Positions 1 to 9,056 of a DNA stretch of 64,000 nucleotides are shown here, piece after piece; within the stretch, counting starts at the first letter, position 1; each line of letters begins with the position of its first letter. The stretch is from contig NZ_MIKC01000006.1 of NCBI RefSeq assembly GCF_001730315.1, forward strand, positions 38,996 to 102,995, given 5' to 3'. The notes under the pieces were generated by a model. That model was given only the letters and a program-made list of their open reading frames with translations. It ran no database searches and was not told the DNA's origin. The translations under genes and the position numbers were made by a program. Origin of the DNA: Enterococcus ureilyticus. Lineage in GTDB: Bacteria; Bacillota; Bacilli; Lactobacillales; Enterococcaceae.

Positions 1-1
1 A

Positions 2-1159
2 ATGTTTTTAGACACGTTACAAGAAACAATGGTGTATGCCACATTTGAATTACCAACAACGGATCAAAAAGTAATAAGTGCCTCTTTAAAACAGGTGATC
101 CAAAAGCAACCTTTTCTACGAACCAGTTATGAAAAACAAGGAAAAGAATATCTTTTATATGAACATCAATTTTCCGAGAGCTTTACTATCCCTTTTCTTG
201 ATTTAAGTTTGAGAAATGAAGAAGAAAGTCGTTCTTTCCTGCAAGAAATCAAAGAAAAAATGGTTGTAAGGTTCAAAAAAGAGACGTCAAATGCGCTCTA
301 TCAAATGTTATTAACAAAAGTCAATGAAAGAACCACGATTTTACATGTACTGATTTCGCATAGTATTTGGGATAAATATAGTGACACAGTTTTCTATAAT
401 CAGTTAAAAGAGGGCCTTTTGACTCATCCAGAAAACCAAACAGCTATACCTGAATTTACCCCCCACACACCTCAAATCAATGAGGGAACAAAGTTGGAGG
501 GGCTACAAGATCATTTGATGCTATTTAAGCAACTAAAAGAAAGCAGTCAAAATCAGCAAAAAATGGGAGATATCTTTTCTATTCGTTTATCTACACTAAT
601 TTTAGGAGATAAAACAAAAGAATATTATGCTAAAAATCAATGGTCGTTGATTATGTATCTAGCACAAGCGATTATTCGAAAAAACCATGGAATCAGTGAT
701 ATTCAATCAATTCCTGTTTATGTGGTACAGGAGAATAGGACATATATGCCAGCAACTTTTGCACAAACGATTGGTCCATACATTGACTTATGGCCAGTAG
801 TGCTGAAGAAACCGACAAGTGGCAATTTTAATGACGTAGAACAGCAGTTGAATCAATTACAACAAATTAAGTTAGACACTCAAATCAGTTTGATTGATGA
901 ATTAAGTAAGCTTGATCGCCATTATACCGACAAATCGATCTATTCGATCAACAATCAAACGATTTTTGAATTCACCCCCGAAACGTTAGCGATTGCTAGA
1001 AAACAAGTAGACGCTCTAGATCAGGTCAATGGTTTCGAAATCGTTATCAACAAATATTCTGATCAATTAGTACTGATTTATCCAGAAAATACGAAGCAAG
1101 AAAATCAATTAGGAACAGTGCTCCAAGCAATGTGTGATCAATTGGAGCTAGCATTATGA
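2..1159 (+). CDS. NRPS condensation-domain protein, probably 5'-truncated by the window edge
   Basis: The 385 visible residues read as one nonribosomal peptide synthetase condensation (C) domain, which joins the upstream aminoacyl or acyl unit to the downstream one on carrier proteins. A degenerate HHxxxDG motif is present as SHSIWDK, keeping the catalytic second His (about residue 120) and the Asp (about 124) but with the Gly replaced by Lys. Near residue 250 the stretch GPYIDLWPV matches the usual GLFINTLPV-type motif. The reading frame opens at base 2, so adenylation and carrier domains may lie outside the window. The next gene, a thioesterase, follows closely, so this is the 3' end of a biosynthetic operon. 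The product is unknown. Confidence 0.65.
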   Translation: MFLDTLQETMVYATFELPTTDQKVISASLKQVIQKQPFLRTSYEKQGKEYLLYEHQFSESFTIPFLDLSLRNEEESRSFLQEIKEKMVVRFKKETSNALYQMLLTKVNERTTILHVLISHSIWDKYSDTVFYNQLKEGLLTHPENQTAIPEFTPHTPQINEGTKLEGLQDHLMLFKQLKESSQNQQKMGDIFSIRLSTLILGDKTKEYYAKNQWSLIMYLAQAIIRKNHGISDIQSIPVYVVQENRTYMPATFAQTIGPYIDLWPVVLKKPTSGNFNDVEQQLNQLQQIKLDTQISLIDELSKLDRHYTDKSIYSINNQTIFEFTPETLAIARKQVDALDQVNGFEIVINKYSDQLVLIYPENTKQENQLGTVLQAMCDQLELAL

Positions 1160-1185
1160 TGTCCTACGAAGATAGGAGAAAGCCA

Positions 1186-1881
1186 ATGATTCAGTTAGTT
1201 ATGTTTCCTTATGCAGGTAGTATCGTAAATCCTTATAAAGAATGGCTAGAATTGAATGATGAACAATTTGAAATTATTCAAATTGAATATGATGGGCGTG
1301 GACGCAGAAGTTTTGCAGATAGGCCATTGACGTGGCGGGCATTGATCGACAAAACACTTAAACAAGTGTTAGATTGTGTGGATTTTACCAGAGAATATAT
1401 ATTATTTGGGCATAGTATGGGGGCTAGAGTGGTTGCAGATATTTATAAAAAACTCATCGCTAGGGCAATCAAACAGCCTAAATGTCTGATATTTTCAGGA
1501 ACAGAAATATTTCGGTCAAAGAGTTATGAATCAATCTTAAGTGCGCCAGTCAAGAAGTTTAATCAGTTTTTCTTTCAATTAGGTGGAATTCCAAAAGAAG
1601 TTTTTCAAGAGGTGGAACTTTTAGAATTAGTAACGGACTATCTGAGAGAAGACCTGGTTTTATTGAATCAATTTAAGTTTAACTGGACCAAGCAAGAGAT
1701 AGGTTGTTCTGTTCTTATTTTGAATGGTACACAAGAAGCTAGTAGTGAATTAGATCAGTGGATCGAACTGATAGGTGAAAATTGTCAACAGTTATTTTTT
1801 CAAGGAGACCATTTTTTTATCCGAAATAATGTTCAGGAGATTCTTTTTGCAATTAAACGAAAATTAGATGAAATCAAGTAG
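1186..1881 (+). CDS. Type II thioesterase (NRPS editing hydrolase)
   Basis: Alpha/beta-hydrolase of 231 residues that removes misloaded or stalled acyl groups from carrier proteins of a nonribosomal peptide assembly line. It starts in the family manner (MIQLVMFPYAG), carries the nucleophile elbow GHSMG with Ser near residue 77, and has the catalytic His in GDHFF near residue 208. I chose ATG 1186 because TAGGAG lies 7 nt upstream and because homologues begin at the FPYAG strand; an in-frame ATG at 1156 overlaps the previous stop. The spacing to the condensation-domain gene implies co-transcription. A stem of 12 bp with a T/A-rich loop at 1955-1982 closes the unit. Confidence 0.85.
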   Translation: MIQLVMFPYAGSIVNPYKEWLELNDEQFEIIQIEYDGRGRRSFADRPLTWRALIDKTLKQVLDCVDFTREYILFGHSMGARVVADIYKKLIARAIKQPKCLIFSGTEIFRSKSYESILSAPVKKFNQFFFQLGGIPKEVFQEVELLELVTDYLREDLVLLNQFKFNWTKQEIGCSVLILNGTQEASSELDQWIELIGENCQQLFFQGDHFFIRNNVQEILFAIKRKLDEIK

Positions 1882-1954
1882 AAATAGAAGAACACGTAAA
1901 AAGTATTTGTTCAGCTTCTAAGGGATTGGGGTGTAGCTCGTAGAGTTATGCTCC

Positions 1955-1982
1955 ATTCTCTTTTTTTGTCAAAAAAGAGAAT
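1955..1982. terminator. Terminator hairpin after the NRPS thioesterase
   Basis: ATTCTCTTTTTT pairs perfectly with AAAAAAGAGAAT around a short GTC-containing loop. It is A/T rich and symmetrical, so it could stop transcription from either side. The rest of 1882-2206 holds no gene. Confidence 0.5.
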
Positions 1983-2066
1983 AATCAATTTTCTGTGTAC
2001 TAAAAACTGTTTCAAGTTCAAATTTCTGTTATATAAAATATCGTTTTTCCTTATAATATAGAGTTT

Positions 2067-2095
2067 TTTTGAGCAAATAGGTGTAATATTATAAT
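2067..2095 (+). promoter_or_regulatory. Candidate promoter for lplA-metNIQ
   Basis: A -10 box TATAAT at 2090-2095 lies 17 nt after TTTTGA (15 nt after TTGAGC). The 110-nt leader to the lplA start contains only a weak hairpin (CTGATA/TTATCAG). I saw no SAM riboswitch (S-box) or T-box architecture in it, which is notable for a Met-type transporter operon. Confidence 0.4.
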
Positions 2096-2206
2096 TAGGA
2101 ATGATAGACTGATCCTGATAGTTCAATTATCAGAATCTTTCCAATTTTTACTTTGAAAGCACTTTAATTAGTTTGTAGATCTTGGCAATCAGAAAAGGAG
2201 CGCAAA

Positions 2207-3220
2207 ATGTATTATGTTATTATGACTTCCCATGACATCCGCAGAAATTTAGCAACGGAACAGTATTTGCTGAATCAGCGAACGTTTGATGAACCGCTTA
2301 TTTTATTTTACATTCAAAAACCATGTGTAATTGTTGGGCGTAATCAGAATGTGCGGGCAGAAGTCGATCTAAGTTATGCAAATGAGCATCAGATTACTGT
2401 TACGAGAAGATTATCTGGCGGCGGAGCGGTTTACGATGATCTAGGTAATTTGAGTTTTAGTTTTGTAGTGAATGCAGACCATGAGTCTTTTGGTGATTTC
2501 AAGTTGTTTACACAGCCGATCATTGACGCCTTACACAAGCTAGGCGCAACTGGTGCGCAGATCAGCGGCCGCAATGATCTATTGATTGATGGGAAAAAAT
2601 TTTCTGGCAATGCGATGTATACGAAAAATAAAAAAATGTATTCACATGGAACGTTGATGTTGAATGTTGATTTAGATGAGGTTAGTCGGGTGTTGACTGT
2701 TTCTGAAAAAAAATTAGCATCAAAAGGCACGAAATCTGTCAGAAGCCGAGTAACTAATCTCAAACCTTATTTAGCTAAAGAATATCAAGGGATTTCTACA
2801 GAAGCGTTTCGAGATTATTTGTTGCTACACTTATTTAATGCTGAAACTATGGAGTCTATCCAAACACAGGAATACCATTTGACTCTAGAAGATGAGCAAG
2901 CTATTGATCAATTAGTAGCCGATATTTATGGGAACGATGCTTGGATATTTGGAGAGGAACCAAATTATACGATCAAACGAGAAGAGAAATTCAAAGGCGG
3001 ACTAATAGAAGCGAATATTTCAGTAGAGAAAGGCCGAATTATAGCAATTACCATCTATGGCGATTATTTTAGTCAAAAAGATACAAAGGAACTGTCAGAC
3101 TTATTGGTGGGCTGTAATTATGAGCAAGAGGCAATCGAGCAAGCACTGGCGGATATTACAATAGGTCAATATTTTAACAATGTTTCGAAAACTGAATTTA
3201 TTCAGTTGCTGGTCGATTAA
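2207..3220 (+). CDS. lplA: Lipoate-protein ligase A
   Basis: Attaches free lipoate, through lipoyl-AMP, to the lysine of lipoyl domains in 2-oxoacid dehydrogenases and GcvH. At 337 residues it has the full LplA form: catalytic domain with [20 protein letters not shown] (about residues 66-85) and [16 protein letters not shown] (about 122-137, containing the adenylate-binding Lys), followed by the C-terminal accessory domain. ATG 2207 has AAAGGAG 7 nt upstream. The gene runs straight into metN after 15 nt, so ligase and ABC importer form one operon. Several LplA paralogues usually exist in enterococci, so which lipoyl proteins this one serves is unknown. Confidence 0.9.
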   Translation: MYYVIMTSHDIRRNLATEQYLLNQRTFDEPLILFYIQKPCVIVGRNQNVRAEVDLSYANEHQITVTRRLSGGGAVYDDLGNLSFSFVVNADHESFGDFKLFTQPIIDALHKLGATGAQISGRNDLLIDGKKFSGNAMYTKNKKMYSHGTLMLNVDLDEVSRVLTVSEKKLASKGTKSVRSRVTNLKPYLAKEYQGISTEAFRDYLLLHLFNAETMESIQTQEYHLTLEDEQAIDQLVADIYGNDAWIFGEEPNYTIKREEKFKGGLIEANISVEKGRIIAITIYGDYFSQKDTKELSDLLVGCNYEQEAIEQALADITIGQYFNNVSKTEFIQLLVD

Positions 3221-3235
3221 GTTGGAGGAAATGAA

Positions 3236-3967
3236 ATGATTACTTTTGAACAAGTCACAAAAAGCTATACGCATCATGGAACGATCATCACTGCGCTGGA
3301 TAAGGTTGACCTTCAGATTCAGGAGCATGAATTGTTTGGCGTGATTGGTGAAAGTGGTTCTGGTAAGTCCACCTTACTGCGAATGATCAATACATTGGAA
3401 CAGCCCAGCCAAGGTGTCGTAAAAGTAGCAGGGACGGATTTACTGCAGTTGAGTGAAGCAGAAAAGCGCCGAAGCCGTAAACAAATCGGGATGATTTTCC
3501 AACAATTTAATCTACTTCATAATCAAACGGTAAGTGAAAATGTGGGACTACCATTACGGTTAAATAAGACCTATGAACAACAGCAAGTTCAAGAAGTTCT
3601 TAAGTTTGTCCGCTTATCGGATAAAGCCGAGCATTACCCCAGCCAGCTTAGTGGCGGTGAAAAACAACGAGTTGGCATTGCTCGTGCGTTGATTACACAG
3701 CCTAAAATTTTACTGTGTGATGAACCAACTTCAGCTTTGGATGGGCAAAATGCATATGACATTATGGAATTATTACGGAAAATCAATCAAACGTTCGGCA
3801 CGACAATGGTGATAGTCAGTCATGAGTTGAGTTTGATCAAGCAATTGTGTGACCGAACAGCGATTTTAGAAAAAGGCAAAGTCGTAGAAACAATGACTAT
3901 TTCCAAGGACAATCAACAACAGCAATTCGGTTCTTATTATGAAAGAGTTCGGGAGAGTTTAGGATGA
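3236..3967 (+). CDS. metN: Methionine-type ABC transporter ATPase, lacking the NIL domain
   Basis: Cytoplasmic ATPase of a MetNIQ-family importer. Walker A is GESGSGKST (about residues 38-46), the signature LSGGEKQR is near 137-144, and Walker B ILLCDEP near 158-164. It has 243 residues, about 100 fewer than typical MetN, and ends right after the nucleotide-binding domain, so the C-terminal NIL/ACT-like domain that senses intracellular methionine is missing. GGAGG precedes ATG 3236. The stop overlaps the start of the permease gene. Confidence 0.85.
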   Translation: MITFEQVTKSYTHHGTIITALDKVDLQIQEHELFGVIGESGSGKSTLLRMINTLEQPSQGVVKVAGTDLLQLSEAEKRRSRKQIGMIFQQFNLLHNQTVSENVGLPLRLNKTYEQQQVQEVLKFVRLSDKAEHYPSQLSGGEKQRVGIARALITQPKILLCDEPTSALDGQNAYDIMELLRKINQTFGTTMVIVSHELSLIKQLCDRTAILEKGKVVETMTISKDNQQQQFGSYYERVRESLG

Positions 3968-4638
3968 TGACAGAATATATAGAGAAAATTAACTATTATC
4001 TACCTGAGTTGAGCAAAGCGTTATTAGAAAGCGGAATAATGATTCTAATTTCTATTATCGCGGCAATTGTCCTTGGTTTACCGCTTGGAACCTTTGTTTA
4101 TCTGACAAAGAAAATACCGACTAAAACCAATAAGTGGATCGGGATTGTATTAAATGGGTATATCAACATTGTTCGTTCCTTTCCGTTTTTGTTGTTTGTC
4201 GTTGCGTTGATTCCTTTTACACGTTTAGTATTAGGAACAGCTTTTGGAACTTATGCTGCTGCATTGCCATTAAGCTTTGTAGCTATTGCATTATATGCAA
4301 GACTCGTGGAACAAATGTTATTAGAAATTCCAAATGATATTTTAGAACTTGCTCAATCTTTAGGGAGCACAAAGCTTCAATTGATTTTCAGATTTTTATA
4401 TGTGGAAGCACGATCTGGTTTAGTTTTAGCCCTGACATCGGTGGTTATTAGTATGGTTTCCTATTCAACTGTTATGGGTGTGATCGGTGGTGGTGGCATT
4501 GGGGATTTTGCGTTGCGTTATGGCTATCAGCGCTATGAGTATGCTGTTATGTACACCGCGATCGTTCTAATGATCATTTTTGTCAGTTTGATTCAAATCA
4601 GCGGTAGCTGGTTCGCAAAAAAAATAAATAAAAAATAA
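3964..4638 (+). CDS. metI: Methionine-type ABC transporter permease
   Basis: Five-segment membrane permease of the MetI family, 224 residues, the usual length. The coupling-helix (EAA-like) region is ELAQSLGSTKLQLIFRF near residues 122-138. The start ATGATG overlaps the metN stop, so translation is coupled. Partner of the ATPase and the lipoprotein that follow and precede it. Confidence 0.87.
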   Translation: MMTEYIEKINYYLPELSKALLESGIMILISIIAAIVLGLPLGTFVYLTKKIPTKTNKWIGIVLNGYINIVRSFPFLLFVVALIPFTRLVLGTAFGTYAAALPLSFVAIALYARLVEQMLLEIPNDILELAQSLGSTKLQLIFRFLYVEARSGLVLALTSVVISMVSYSTVMGVIGGGGIGDFALRYGYQRYEYAVMYTAIVLMIIFVSLIQISGSWFAKKINKK

Positions 4639-4656
4639 GCGTTAGGAGAAAAAAAC

Positions 4657-5478
4657 ATGAAAAAGAAAGTATTGATTAGTCTTTTGGTAGTAGCAGGATT
4701 AGTGATAGCAGGATGCAATGGACAGAAAAAAACGTCAGATACAGGAAAACAGGCCGACAAAGTGATCAAAGTGGCTTCTCATATTCCGTCTACGGTTGAA
4801 GTTGTTGAATTAGCAGGCAAAAATATTGAAGACGGATACAAAGTAGAACTAGTCCAAGTGAATGATAATATTCAATACAATGAACTATTGAATGCCAAAG
4901 AAATCGATGCGAACTTTGCTCAACATGAGCCCTTCATGCAAAAATTCAACGAAGAAAAAGAAGGCAACTTAGTTGTCGTTCAAAAAATATATAATGCCAA
5001 AGTGGGCTTTTATTCTAAAGACTACCAAGATGTCAAAGACTTACCTGACGGGGCAAAAATTGCATTACCAAGTGATATTTCTAATGAAGGCCGGGCATTA
5101 GCAATCTTAGACGATGCTGGATTGATCACATTAAAAGAAGGTGTGGGGTTTAATGGTACCATCAAAGATATTGTGGATAATCCACAAAATTTTGAATGGG
5201 TATCCGTTGATTTATTAAATCTGGCAGAAGCCTATAATGAGAAAGACATTGCGATGATTTATAATTATCCAACTTATATTGCTAAAATCGGTTTGACACC
5301 AAAAGATGCGATTCTATTAGAGAAGAAGGTTGATGACCGCTTTGCTATCAGTTTAGTTGCCCGAGAAGATAATAAAGACTCTGATAAAATCAACGCCTTG
5401 AAAAAAGCGATGACAAGCGATGAAGTTCGAGAATTACTAGAAACAAAATATAGTGAAACATTAACACCAGCATTTTAG
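4657..5478 (+). CDS. metQ: MetQ/NlpA-family substrate-binding lipoprotein
   Basis: Membrane-anchored receptor of the importer. Signal peptide with lipobox VIAGC (Cys near residue 20), then a 250-residue NLPA domain with typical stretches NIQYNELLNAKEIDANFAQ and NEGRALAILDDAGLI. A strong site TAGGAG precedes ATG 4657. Family members bind L- or D-methionine or Met-containing dipeptides; co-transcription with lplA leaves a different ligand possible. A rho-independent terminator follows. Confidence 0.87.
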   Translation: MKKKVLISLLVVAGLVIAGCNGQKKTSDTGKQADKVIKVASHIPSTVEVVELAGKNIEDGYKVELVQVNDNIQYNELLNAKEIDANFAQHEPFMQKFNEEKEGNLVVVQKIYNAKVGFYSKDYQDVKDLPDGAKIALPSDISNEGRALAILDDAGLITLKEGVGFNGTIKDIVDNPQNFEWVSVDLLNLAEAYNEKDIAMIYNYPTYIAKIGLTPKDAILLEKKVDDRFAISLVAREDNKDSDKINALKKAMTSDEVRELLETKYSETLTPAF

Positions 5479-5490
5479 AAAAATAACTGA

Positions 5491-5540
5491 AAAAAAGATC
5501 TGAATGAACAGCAACTAAACTGCGCATTCGGATCTTTTTT
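5491..5540 (+). terminator. Terminator of lplA-metNIQ
   Basis: GATCTGAATG pairs with CATTCGGATC (one G-T pair), extended by A6/T6 tracts and ending in a T run. Confidence 0.8.
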
Positions 5541-5602
5541 TAGTGACAATTTATTACTAATATAGCAAATCCAAACCTGTCGTACATCTAGAGTTATAGG
5601 TT

Positions 5603-5785
5603 TTACCCTATAATATTATTATTTTCAGTTACTAATTTAATCTCTTGTGCATACTGACTAAGGGTTGCTTGATAATGATCGATTGATGTAAGATCACTTT
5701 CAATATGTCCGATACGAGTATTCAATTCTTCGATTTTGACTAAGGTTTTTTGTAACACTTCTAACATTCGTTCATCTGTACTCAT
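5603..5785 (-). CDS. Small coiled-coil protein, hypothetical
   Basis: A 60-residue protein, mostly one amphipathic helix with heptad-like spacing (VLQKTLVKIEELNTRIGHIES). ATG at 5785 sits one base after the stop of the MFS gene and has AAGGAG 8 nt upstream inside that gene, so the two are translationally coupled. No family is recognised; the helix suggests an oligomer or a partner-binding peptide. Confidence 0.6.
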   Translation of the reverse strand: MSTDERMLEVLQKTLVKIEELNTRIGHIESDLTSIDHYQATLSQYAQEIKLVTENNNIIG

Positions 5786-5786
5786 G

Positions 5787-6995
5787 TTAATTCTCCTTTG
5801 TAAGTATTTCTTTGGCAGGTGTTTTAGAGCGATAGAATAAAGCATAAAGAACGATACAAACGACAGGAATAATACTTGCAGTCAAATACAATCCTGAAAA
5901 TGATGTAATGCTACGTAGCTCACCTAAAAGATAAGGCCCGACCCCAAGACCAAGGTCTAAACCGATAAAATAGGTAGATAAGGCAATACCGATTCGATGA
6001 CTATTTGGGCTGACCTTTAGACAAATCGCTTGCCCATTAGACATAAATGTTCCGTAGCCCAAACCGATCAAACCTCCTGAAACTAGTAACATCCAACTAG
6101 TTGTGGTCATGCTCAATAAAAGTAAACCTGTCGTTAGAAAAATAAAACTAGGATACATCACAGCATTTTCGCCATGGGCATCAAAGATTCGACCAGATAA
6201 AGGTCGTGTCGCAGTAATCACTAACGCATAGACCACGAAGAAAAATGAACTAGCACTAACAAGGTCGATTGCTTTAGCGTAAGAAGAAAGAAACGATAAC
6301 ACACTAGAATAAGAAAGACCCATCAAAAAAGCGATAAAGGAGATAAATAAAACTTTCTTTTCAATGAAACTATCCACACTAAAGCGAGCCAAGCTTGCTT
6401 TGTGTTCGGGACTTAATTGAATATTTTTTACTGGGAAGATAAAACAAGCAATGGTAGTAAATAGAATCAATATAATCGAAAATAGAATAATAAAATAAAA
6501 ACTCATTGTGTTCAGAAGGACCATTCCAATAAATGGACCGATCGCAGCAGCTAAACTCGTGCTTAATCCATAATAATTGATTCCTTCCCCATGTTTTGAT
6601 TTAGGAATATAAGCAGTGACAATCGCATTGGTTGCCGTTGACACAGTCCCATAAGCAAAACCGTTCAATAAACGAACAAGGTAAAGAATCCCAATACTTG
6701 GAATGTAGAGATAAGCAATCGTTGTAATCAGATAAAACAAAGCACCGTATCGTAAAACTGCTTTTCTCCCGATCAGTTCCAACATTTTTCCCATAAATAG
6801 TCGAGCAAATAAAGTACCGATAATGTAAATCCCTGAGGCAAGACCAGCTTGACCTAGAGTAGCATGAAGCGTATCTTGCGCAATCACTGCGATGATTACC
6901 ATCAATAAGTAATAAACGAGATAGACCACAAAATTGATCAACGTAATGCTGATAAACCCTTTATTGAATAATTTTTCTTCTGAATGTTCCGTCAT
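5787..6995 (-). CDS. MFS transporter (probable drug/metabolite exporter)
   Basis: Twelve hydrophobic segments over 402 residues and the MFS loop 2-3 motif as GKMLELIGRKAVLRYG (about 70-85). This layout matches the DHA1-type multidrug and metabolite exporters. I chose ATG 6995 (protein begins MTEHSEEKLF) because GAAGGA lies just upstream; an earlier in-frame ATG at 7040 lacks one. The gene diverges from a Crp/PrfA-like regulator, which may control it. Substrate unknown. Confidence 0.8.
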   Translation of the reverse strand: MTEHSEEKLFNKGFISITLINFVVYLVYYLLMVIIAVIAQDTLHATLGQAGLASGIYIIGTLFARLFMGKMLELIGRKAVLRYGALFYLITTIAYLYIPSIGILYLVRLLNGFAYGTVSTATNAIVTAYIPKSKHGEGINYYGLSTSLAAAIGPFIGMVLLNTMSFYFIILFSIILILFTTIACFIFPVKNIQLSPEHKASLARFSVDSFIEKKVLFISFIAFLMGLSYSSVLSFLSSYAKAIDLVSASSFFFVVYALVITATRPLSGRIFDAHGENAVMYPSFIFLTTGLLLLSMTTTSWMLLVSGGLIGLGYGTFMSNGQAICLKVSPNSHRIGIALSTYFIGLDLGLGVGPYLLGELRSITSFSGLYLTASIIPVVCIVLYALFYRSKTPAKEILTKEN

Positions 6996-7141
6996 TGTTG
7001 CACGTTCCTTCTTTCTTGTTAGGATAAGCTCAAATTGCAAATTACAATTCTTTTCTGAAAGCTAGTTGTATGGATACTATACGAAAAAAATGAGTAAAAA
7101 AAATGCGGATTTGTTTCTAAAAAAAGTCATTAACAAAAAAG

Positions 7142-7170
7142 AACAACAAAAGTCATATACATTTGTTGTT
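7142..7170. promoter_or_regulatory. Perfect inverted repeat between divergent MFS and Crp-like genes
   Basis: AACAACAAA and TTTGTTGTT form 9-bp arms around an 11-nt spacer. The right arm overlaps a candidate -35 (TTGTTG at 7164-7169) that is followed 16 nt later by TATCAT, the likely promoter of the regulator gene. The position suits an operator; a stem-loop role is the alternative. Confidence 0.45.
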
Positions 7171-7247
7171 GCTTTTCGATGTGTTATCATCTTAAATAAG
7201 AATAGCTTTTACAGAAAATTTTCATATAAACCGTGAGGAGTTACTAG

Positions 7248-7904
7248 ATGGATAGCCATGTGTTACAAGAATACTTAGACGATCATTCGTTTCCAGTCGT
7301 AGTGAAGAAAAAGAGAACGTACCTTACTTATGAAGGGTTACAAGACCGTTATGCTTATATTTTAAAAAGCGGCATTATCAAAACCAGCGTCATTTCGCCA
7401 GATGGACGAGAATTCAATCTTAGATATATCAATAGCTTGGAAATCGTCTCGCTTTTAAGGGATGAATATTCTCAGTTTATCGATGCGCCGTTTAATATTC
7501 GAATCGAGTCAGAGCAGGCAGAGTTGTATCAGATCGATCGTGTTCAGTTTTGGAAGGATATCAATCAAAGCAAAGAACTGCAGATGTATGTGAAAGATTA
7601 TTATCGTGTGCGTTTGATGTATTCAATGAAAAAGATGCAGCAGATGTTGATGAATGGGAAATTTGGCGCGGTTTGCACTCAGATTTATGAGTTATATGAT
7701 ACGTTTGGTGTGCAAATAGATGACGGATTATTGATTGATTTTGTTGTGACGAACGAGGAAATTGCTCATTTTTGTGGGATCACTTCTGCTAGTAGCGTCA
7801 ATCGAATGATGCAGCAGTTGAAGGACTTAGGCGCAATCAAGATTCAGGAACGGAAGATTGTGATTACGGATCTGGAGATTTTGAAGGATAATATTATTTT
7901 GTAG
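7248..7904 (+). CDS. Crp/Fnr-family transcription regulator, PrfA/Ers-like
   Basis: A 218-residue protein with an N-terminal cyclic-nucleotide-binding-type beta roll (about 20-110), a long dimer helix (about 115-140) and a C-terminal winged helix, TNEEIAHFCGITSASSVNRMMQQLKDLGAI (split here only by description: recognition helix near 175-190). Length and layout match Listeria PrfA and the enterococcal Ers regulators. GAGGAG precedes ATG 7248. It diverges from the MFS gene, with an inverted repeat between them. The ligand cannot be read from sequence. Confidence 0.75.
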   Translation: MDSHVLQEYLDDHSFPVVVKKKRTYLTYEGLQDRYAYILKSGIIKTSVISPDGREFNLRYINSLEIVSLLRDEYSQFIDAPFNIRIESEQAELYQIDRVQFWKDINQSKELQMYVKDYYRVRLMYSMKKMQQMLMNGKFGAVCTQIYELYDTFGVQIDDGLLIDFVVTNEEIAHFCGITSASSVNRMMQQLKDLGAIKIQERKIVITDLEILKDNIIL

Positions 7905-8000
7905 AGCCACGTAGATAAATTCTGATTTTGGACTGTTTGCTTACTGGATTAAATTGTGTGATAATCCGTTACGAAGTATAATGATAATAGAAAAATCAAG

Positions 8001-8043
8001 AAAGAAGGAATCGATGAGCATTTAGCAAATGGATTCCTTTTTT
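8001..8043 (+). terminator. Terminator after the Crp-like gene
   Basis: AAGGAATC pairs with GGATTCCTT around a 17-nt loop and is followed by a T run. It precedes the WYL-regulator gene. Confidence 0.6.
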
Positions 8044-8074
8044 ATCTGTATAGATACAGTGAAAAGGAGAAATT

Positions 8075-9013
8075 ATGAAAATAGATCGCTTGCTCAGCTT
8101 GGTAAATTTATTGACGGAAAATGACCGAATGACCGCCAAAGGGTTGGCAGAACGGCTGGAAGTATCTAAACGAACCATTTATCGTGATATCGAAACCCTG
8201 AATTTAGCGGGGATTCCGATTATTTCTTATTCAGGGATTCATGGCGGTTACGGTATCGTCGATGGTTACAAAGTAAGTAAACATGTTTTCTCAACTGAGG
8301 ATATTTCGACGATTATGACAGGACTTTCAGCGATTCAAAGTATTTCAACATCCGCTGAAATTAGTCCTTTGTTGGCAAAAATTGCCCCGAATACGAAGGT
8401 ACAACAGCCGCAAAGTGATTTGCTGATCGATTTATCTTCCTGGTATAAACCAAACGAAGGGAAAAATAAAGTGGATGATTTACGACAAGCGATAGCAACG
8501 CAGCAAATCATTGTGATTCAATACCATTCTAAGAAAGGCTACTCTGAACGGGAAATAGAACCATACAAGCTTATTTTTAAAACTTCGCATTGGTATCTGT
8601 ATGGTTTTTGTTTAAAAAGAAAGGCATTTCGCTTATTTAAACTGACAAGGATTCAAACATATACGCTGTTAGATGAACGATTTGAACCTAGACCACTAGA
8701 CCCTGTGGAGCTAACCAGAGAGTCTGAAATTGATTATTTAGAAGCGATGGTATCGCCAGATGTTCAGCAAATCGTCTTAACTTATGAGCAAAAAGATAAA
8801 TTATATTTGATTGATAAACTAGGGGCAGATTTTTTTCAGGAACATGAAAAAGATTTAACTACTGGAACGATTGTATTTCCACTGATAAATCATAAAAAAT
8901 CGGTCGATTTTATTTTACGTTTACAGGATAAGGTACGAGTTATTGAACCGCCGAGCATAGTTGATGCAGTCAAAGCGAAAATCGAAGAAATGTATTTTCT
9001 TTACAAAAGCTGA
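8075..9013 (+). CDS. WYL-domain transcription regulator (YafY/DeoR-type HTH)
   Basis: 312 residues: N-terminal HTH (MTAKGLAERLEVSKRTIYRDI, about 18-38), then a central WYL ligand-binding domain with SHWYLYGFC (about 168-176) and a C-terminal WCX-like extension. Members bind small ligands or nucleic acid signals and control neighbouring genes. GGAGAA precedes ATG 8075. The nearest co-oriented candidates for control are the DJ-1 family gene and DUF3224 gene downstream, though two long palindromes intervene. Confidence 0.82.
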   Translation: MKIDRLLSLVNLLTENDRMTAKGLAERLEVSKRTIYRDIETLNLAGIPIISYSGIHGGYGIVDGYKVSKHVFSTEDISTIMTGLSAIQSISTSAEISPLLAKIAPNTKVQQPQSDLLIDLSSWYKPNEGKNKVDDLRQAIATQQIIVIQYHSKKGYSEREIEPYKLIFKTSHWYLYGFCLKRKAFRLFKLTRIQTYTLLDERFEPRPLDPVELTRESEIDYLEAMVSPDVQQIVLTYEQKDKLYLIDKLGADFFQEHEKDLTTGTIVFPLINHKKSVDFILRLQDKVRVIEPPSIVDAVKAKIEEMYFLYKS

Positions 9014-9056
9014 CAATTAGTTGTCACACTTCTGTTGTATGATGAATTCCAACAGG

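Noticed and set aside
1882..2206. SAM riboswitch or T-box ahead of the Met-type importer
   Set aside because: I looked for the long anti-terminator arms and specifier/T-box sequence; only short weak hairpins are present.
2431..2763. 110-codon minus-strand frame inside lplA
   Set aside because: Shadow of the lipoate ligase coding frame, no start signal or family.
7996..8178. 60-codon minus-strand frame at the start of the WYL gene
   Set aside because: It overlaps a terminator and the start of a well-supported gene; no ribosome binding site.
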